Shown one piece after another: positions 61,328 through 64,000 of a stretch of 64,000 bases of DNA. The notes below the pieces were generated by a model. It was given only the letters and a program-made list of their open reading frames with translations. It was not told where the DNA came from and ran no database searches. The position numbers and the translations under genes were made by a program. The DNA lies in NCBI RefSeq assembly GCF_014645835.1, contig NZ_BMMM01000033.1, positions 17,050 through 81,049 on the forward strand. Reading direction: 5' to 3'. Numbering within the stretch: the first letter of the stretch is position 1; every line of letters begins with the position of its first letter. This stretch comes from Streptomyces albiflavescens. Its GTDB lineage: Bacteria > Actinomycetota > Actinomycetes > Streptomycetales > Streptomycetaceae.

Positions 61328-62274
61328 CGACCGCAGCCACTGTCTCCGCGGCAGCCGGCGATTCCGAGGAGTCCAGCCCGTACGCGCTGTCGCACCTGGA
61401 CGCGCTGGAGTCCGAGGCCGTCCACATCTTCCGCGAGGTCGCGGGCGAGTTCGAGCGGCCGGTGATCCTGTTCTCCGGCGGCAAGGACTCCATCGTCATG
61501 CTGCACCTCGCGCTGAAGGCGTTCGCCCCCGCGGCGATCCCCTTCTCGCTGCTGCACGTGGACACCGGGCACAACTTCCCCGAGGTCCTCGAGTACCGCG
61601 ACCGCACCGTCCAGAAGCACGGTCTGCGCCTGCACGTCGCCTCCGTACAGGACTACATCGACCGCGGTGTGCTGCGCGAACGCCCCGACGGCACCCGCAA
61701 CCCGCTGCAGACCGTGCCGCTCACCGAGAAGATCCAGTCCGAACGCTTCGACGCCGTCTTCGGCGGCGGACGCCGCGACGAGGAGAAGGCCCGCGCCAAG
61801 GAACGCGTCTTCTCCCTGCGCGACGAGTTCTCCCAGTGGGACCCACGCCGCCAGCGCCCCGAACTGTGGCAGCTCTACAACGGCCGCCACGCCCCCGGCG
61901 AGCACGTCCGCGTCTTCCCGCTCAGCAACTGGACCGAACTCGACGTCTGGCAGTACATCGCCCGCGAGGGCATCGAACTGCCCGAGATCTACTTCGCGCA
62001 CGACCGTGAGGTCTTCAAGCGGTCCGGCATGTGGCTGACCGCCGGTGAGTGGGGCGGCCCGAAGGACGGCGAGACGGTCGAGAAGCGGCTCGTCCGCTAC
62101 CGGACCGTCGGCGACATGTCCTGCACGGGCGCCGTCGACTCCGACGCGACCACGCTGGACGCCGTCATCGCCGAGATCGCCGCCTCCCGGCTCACCGAGC
62201 GCGGCGCCACCCGTGCCGACGACAAGATGTCCGAGGCCGCGATGGAAGACCGCAAGCGCGAGGGGTACTTCTAG
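61324..62274 (+). CDS. cysD: Sulfate adenylyltransferase subunit 2
   Basis: A 316-aa ATP pyrophosphatase-type subunit with the PP-loop SGGKDS (ILFSGGKDSIVMLHLAL) and LLHVDTGHNFPEVLEYRD. It activates sulfate to APS with CysN. ATG overlaps the cysC stop; the TAG stop is two bases before cysN. Confidence 0.96.
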   Translation: MTTAATVSAAAGDSEESSPYALSHLDALESEAVHIFREVAGEFERPVILFSGGKDSIVMLHLALKAFAPAAIPFSLLHVDTGHNFPEVLEYRDRTVQKHGLRLHVASVQDYIDRGVLRERPDGTRNPLQTVPLTEKIQSERFDAVFGGGRRDEEKARAKERVFSLRDEFSQWDPRRQRPELWQLYNGRHAPGEHVRVFPLSNWTELDVWQYIAREGIELPEIYFAHDREVFKRSGMWLTAGEWGGPKDGETVEKRLVRYRTVGDMSCTGAVDSDATTLDAVIAEIAASRLTERGATRADDKMSEAAMEDRKREGYF

Positions 62275-62276
62275 AC

Positions 62277-63632
62277 ATGACCAGCACCACCGAACCCACC
62301 GAGCCCTTGTCGGTCGAGCAGTTGTCGGCGACCACCCTGCTGCGCTTCGCGACCGCGGGCTCCGTCGACGACGGCAAGTCCACGCTCGTCGGACGTCTGC
62401 TGCACGACTCCAAGTCCGTCCTGACGGACCAGCTGGAAGCCGTCGAGCGCGTGTCCGCCAGCCGCGGCCAGGACGCGCCCGACCTCGCCCTCCTCACCGA
62501 CGGCCTGCGCGCCGAACGCGAACAGGGCATCACCATCGACGTCGCGTACCGCTACTTCGCCACCGCACGCCGCCGCTTCATCCTGGCCGACACCCCCGGA
62601 CACGTGCAGTACACCCGGAACATGGTCACCGGCGCCTCCACCGCCGACCTGGCCGTCGTCCTCGTGGACGCGCGCAACGGCGTCATCGAGCAGACCCGCC
62701 GGCACGCCGCCGTCGCCGCGCTGCTGCGCGTCCCGCACGTGGTCCTCGCGGTCAACAAGATGGACCTCGTCGACTATCAGGAGTCCGTCTTCGCCGCGAT
62801 CGCCGAGGAGTTCACGGCGTACGCCTCCGAGCTGGGCGTCCCCGAGATCACCGCGATCCCGATCTCGGCGCTCGCCGGTGACAACGTGGTGGAAGCCTCC
62901 GCGAACATGGACTGGTACGGCGGTCCGACGGTCCTGGAGCACCTGGAGACCGTGCCGGTCAGCCACGACCTGGCGCACTGCCACGCCCGGCTGCCCGTGC
63001 AGTACGTGATCCGCCCGCAGACGGCCGAGCACCCCGACTACCGGGGTTACGCCGGTCAGATCGCGGCCGGTACCTTCCGCGTCGGCTCCGACGTCACCGT
63101 GCTGCCCTCCGGTCGTACGTCGAAGATCGCCGGCATCGACCTGCTGGGCCGACAGGTCGACGTGGCCTGGACCCCGCAGTCGGTGACCCTCCTGCTGGAG
63201 GACGACATCGACATCTCGCGCGGCGACCTGATCGTGCCGAGCAAGGACGCGCCGCCCACGACCCAGGACGTCGAGGCGACCGTCTGCCACGTGGCCGACC
63301 AGCCGCTCACCGTCGGCCACCGCGTGCTGCTCAAGCACGGCACCCGCACGGTGAAGGCGATCGTCAAGGACATCCCGTCCCGGCTGACGCTGGACGACCT
63401 CTCCCTGCACCCGCACCCGGGCCGGCTGGCCGCCAACGACATCGGCCGCGTCAAGATCCGTACCGCCGAGCCGCTGCCGCTCGACTCGTACGCCGACTCC
63501 CGCCGTACCGGTGCGTTCATCCTGATCGACCCGGCCGACGGCACCACGCTCACCGCGGGCATGGTCGGCGAGTCGTTCGCCTCCCCCGAGCCGGTCAAGG
63601 ACGAGGGCGACGACGACGGGTGGGACTTCTGA
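62277..63632 (+). CDS. cysN: Sulfate adenylyltransferase subunit 1 (GTPase)
   Basis: A 451-aa EF-Tu-like GTPase: AGSVDDGKSTLVGRLL (P-loop), REQGITIDVAYRYF (switch I), DTPGHVQYTRNM (switch II) and NKMD. GTP hydrolysis drives APS formation by CysD. No fused APS kinase domain, consistent with a separate cysC upstream. Confidence 0.96.
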   Translation: MTSTTEPTEPLSVEQLSATTLLRFATAGSVDDGKSTLVGRLLHDSKSVLTDQLEAVERVSASRGQDAPDLALLTDGLRAEREQGITIDVAYRYFATARRRFILADTPGHVQYTRNMVTGASTADLAVVLVDARNGVIEQTRRHAAVAALLRVPHVVLAVNKMDLVDYQESVFAAIAEEFTAYASELGVPEITAIPISALAGDNVVEASANMDWYGGPTVLEHLETVPVSHDLAHCHARLPVQYVIRPQTAEHPDYRGYAGQIAAGTFRVGSDVTVLPSGRTSKIAGIDLLGRQVDVAWTPQSVTLLLEDDIDISRGDLIVPSKDAPPTTQDVEATVCHVADQPLTVGHRVLLKHGTRTVKAIVKDIPSRLTLDDLSLHPHPGRLAANDIGRVKIRTAEPLPLDSYADSRRTGAFILIDPADGTTLTAGMVGESFASPEPVKDEGDDDGWDF

Positions 63633-63633
63633 C

Positions 63634-63738
63634 ATGACGTCCACCGACTTCTTCTCCACGTTCGCGAAGGAGGGCGGCCGCGTCGGCAGCGGCGCCCTCG
63701 GCAGCGGGCAGGGCGGAGTGGCGCGATGTGCGCGATGA
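63634..63738 (+). CDS. Possible small ORF after cysN
   Basis: ATG one base after the cysN stop opens 34 codons (MTSTDFFSTFAKEGGRVGSG...) ending TGA 63736-63738. Gly/Ser-rich, no family recognised and no ribosome site of its own. Translation by reinitiation is possible. Confidence 0.3.
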   Translation: MTSTDFFSTFAKEGGRVGSGALGSGQGGVARCAR

Positions 63739-63856
63739 CGTACGCGCACTGCTTGCGCGCCCTCACCCCCCACCGCCTGCGAAAACGAAGACCTGCCGAC
63801 TTCCCGGCCACGACCTGAGAGTCGTGACCGCCGGGCCAACGAGAGGAACACCTCCC

Positions 63857-64000
63857 GTGCCTGCCATCCGCTCCGCCTTTGTTCGTCGCGGCATAGCCGC
63901 CGCCGTGGCCCTCCCCCTCCTCGGCCTCGCCGCTTGCAGTTATGGCTCCGAGGCGAAGGACGACACCAAGGCGAAGGTCGCCGCCGGGTCGAAGAAGATC
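63857..64000 (+). CDS. Substrate-binding lipoprotein, likely organosulfur ABC transporter, 3' end cut
   Basis: GTG at 63857 with GAGAGGA upstream; 48 codons are visible before the window ends. The N-terminus has an Arg-rich segment, a hydrophobic core and lipobox LAAC (AVALPLLGLAACSYGSEAKDD). The pattern and position after cysN fit aliphatic sulfonate or sulfate-ester binding proteins, but the visible part cannot prove the ligand. Confidence 0.7.
   Translation, partial: MPAIRSAFVRRGIAAAVALPLLGLAACSYGSEAKDDTKAKVAAGSKKI

Overview
The window is from a high-GC actinomycete, almost certainly a Streptomyces chromosome. The evidence is very high third-position GC, nearly every start/stop overlap in ATGA or GTGA form, XRE/DUF397/ATPase regulator modules, Tat-type secreted carbohydrate enzymes, TTA leucine codons confined to a few genes, and many leaderless starts with a TANNNT box six bases before the start codon. 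No tRNA, rRNA or CRISPR array was seen. Both window edges cut genes.

Layout. 1-11.2 kb: a ROK regulator (5' cut), then one long operon for a sugar ABC importer, a GH2 beta-galactosidase, an MFS carrier and a three-gene ABC-2 exporter. 11.3-14.7 kb: a delta-60 repeat secreted protein interrupted by an in-frame amber codon and an AraC regulator with two TTA codons. These are flanked by two tandem repeat arrays that share an exact 13-mer. 14.7-19.6 kb: a Tat-exported PHP protein with a poly-His leader and an unknown coupled partner, an ATPase/XRE/DUF397 regulatory module, a truncated hydrolase remnant and a TetR gene with palindromic operator candidates. 19.7-26.2 kb: an FtsX-type ABC system facing a two-component system, then a PEP mutase-like enzyme and a DinB protein. 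26.3-35 kb: an extracellular plant-polysaccharide locus (DUF2264, rhamnogalacturonan acetylesterase, PL4 lyase, GH43 galactanase with a ricin domain) beside an autotransporter-like beta-helix surface protein.

35-44 kb: an SBP56/methanethiol oxidase gene, then on the minus strand a four-gene coupled operon resembling the vWA-MoxR-VMAP ternary conflict systems known from comparative genomics. It has a trypsin-co-occurring small protein, a trypsin-VMAP protein, a MoxR ATPase, and a vWA protein fused to a pseudokinase and a MinD-like domain whose P-loop has lost its usual lysine. The protease gene carries a TTA codon, and a MITE-like element lies upstream. This is the most interesting system in the window. 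44-57.8 kb: housekeeping and accessory enzymes and regulators, including a divergent gene pair only 17 bp apart with overlapping -10 boxes.

57.9-64 kb: assimilatory sulfate reduction operon (leader peptide, sulfite reductase, 58-aa zinc-ribbon protein, cysH, cysC, cysD, cysN), followed by the start of a substrate-binding lipoprotein likely for organosulfur uptake. With SBP56 and homocysteine methyltransferase, sulfur metabolism recurs across the right half.
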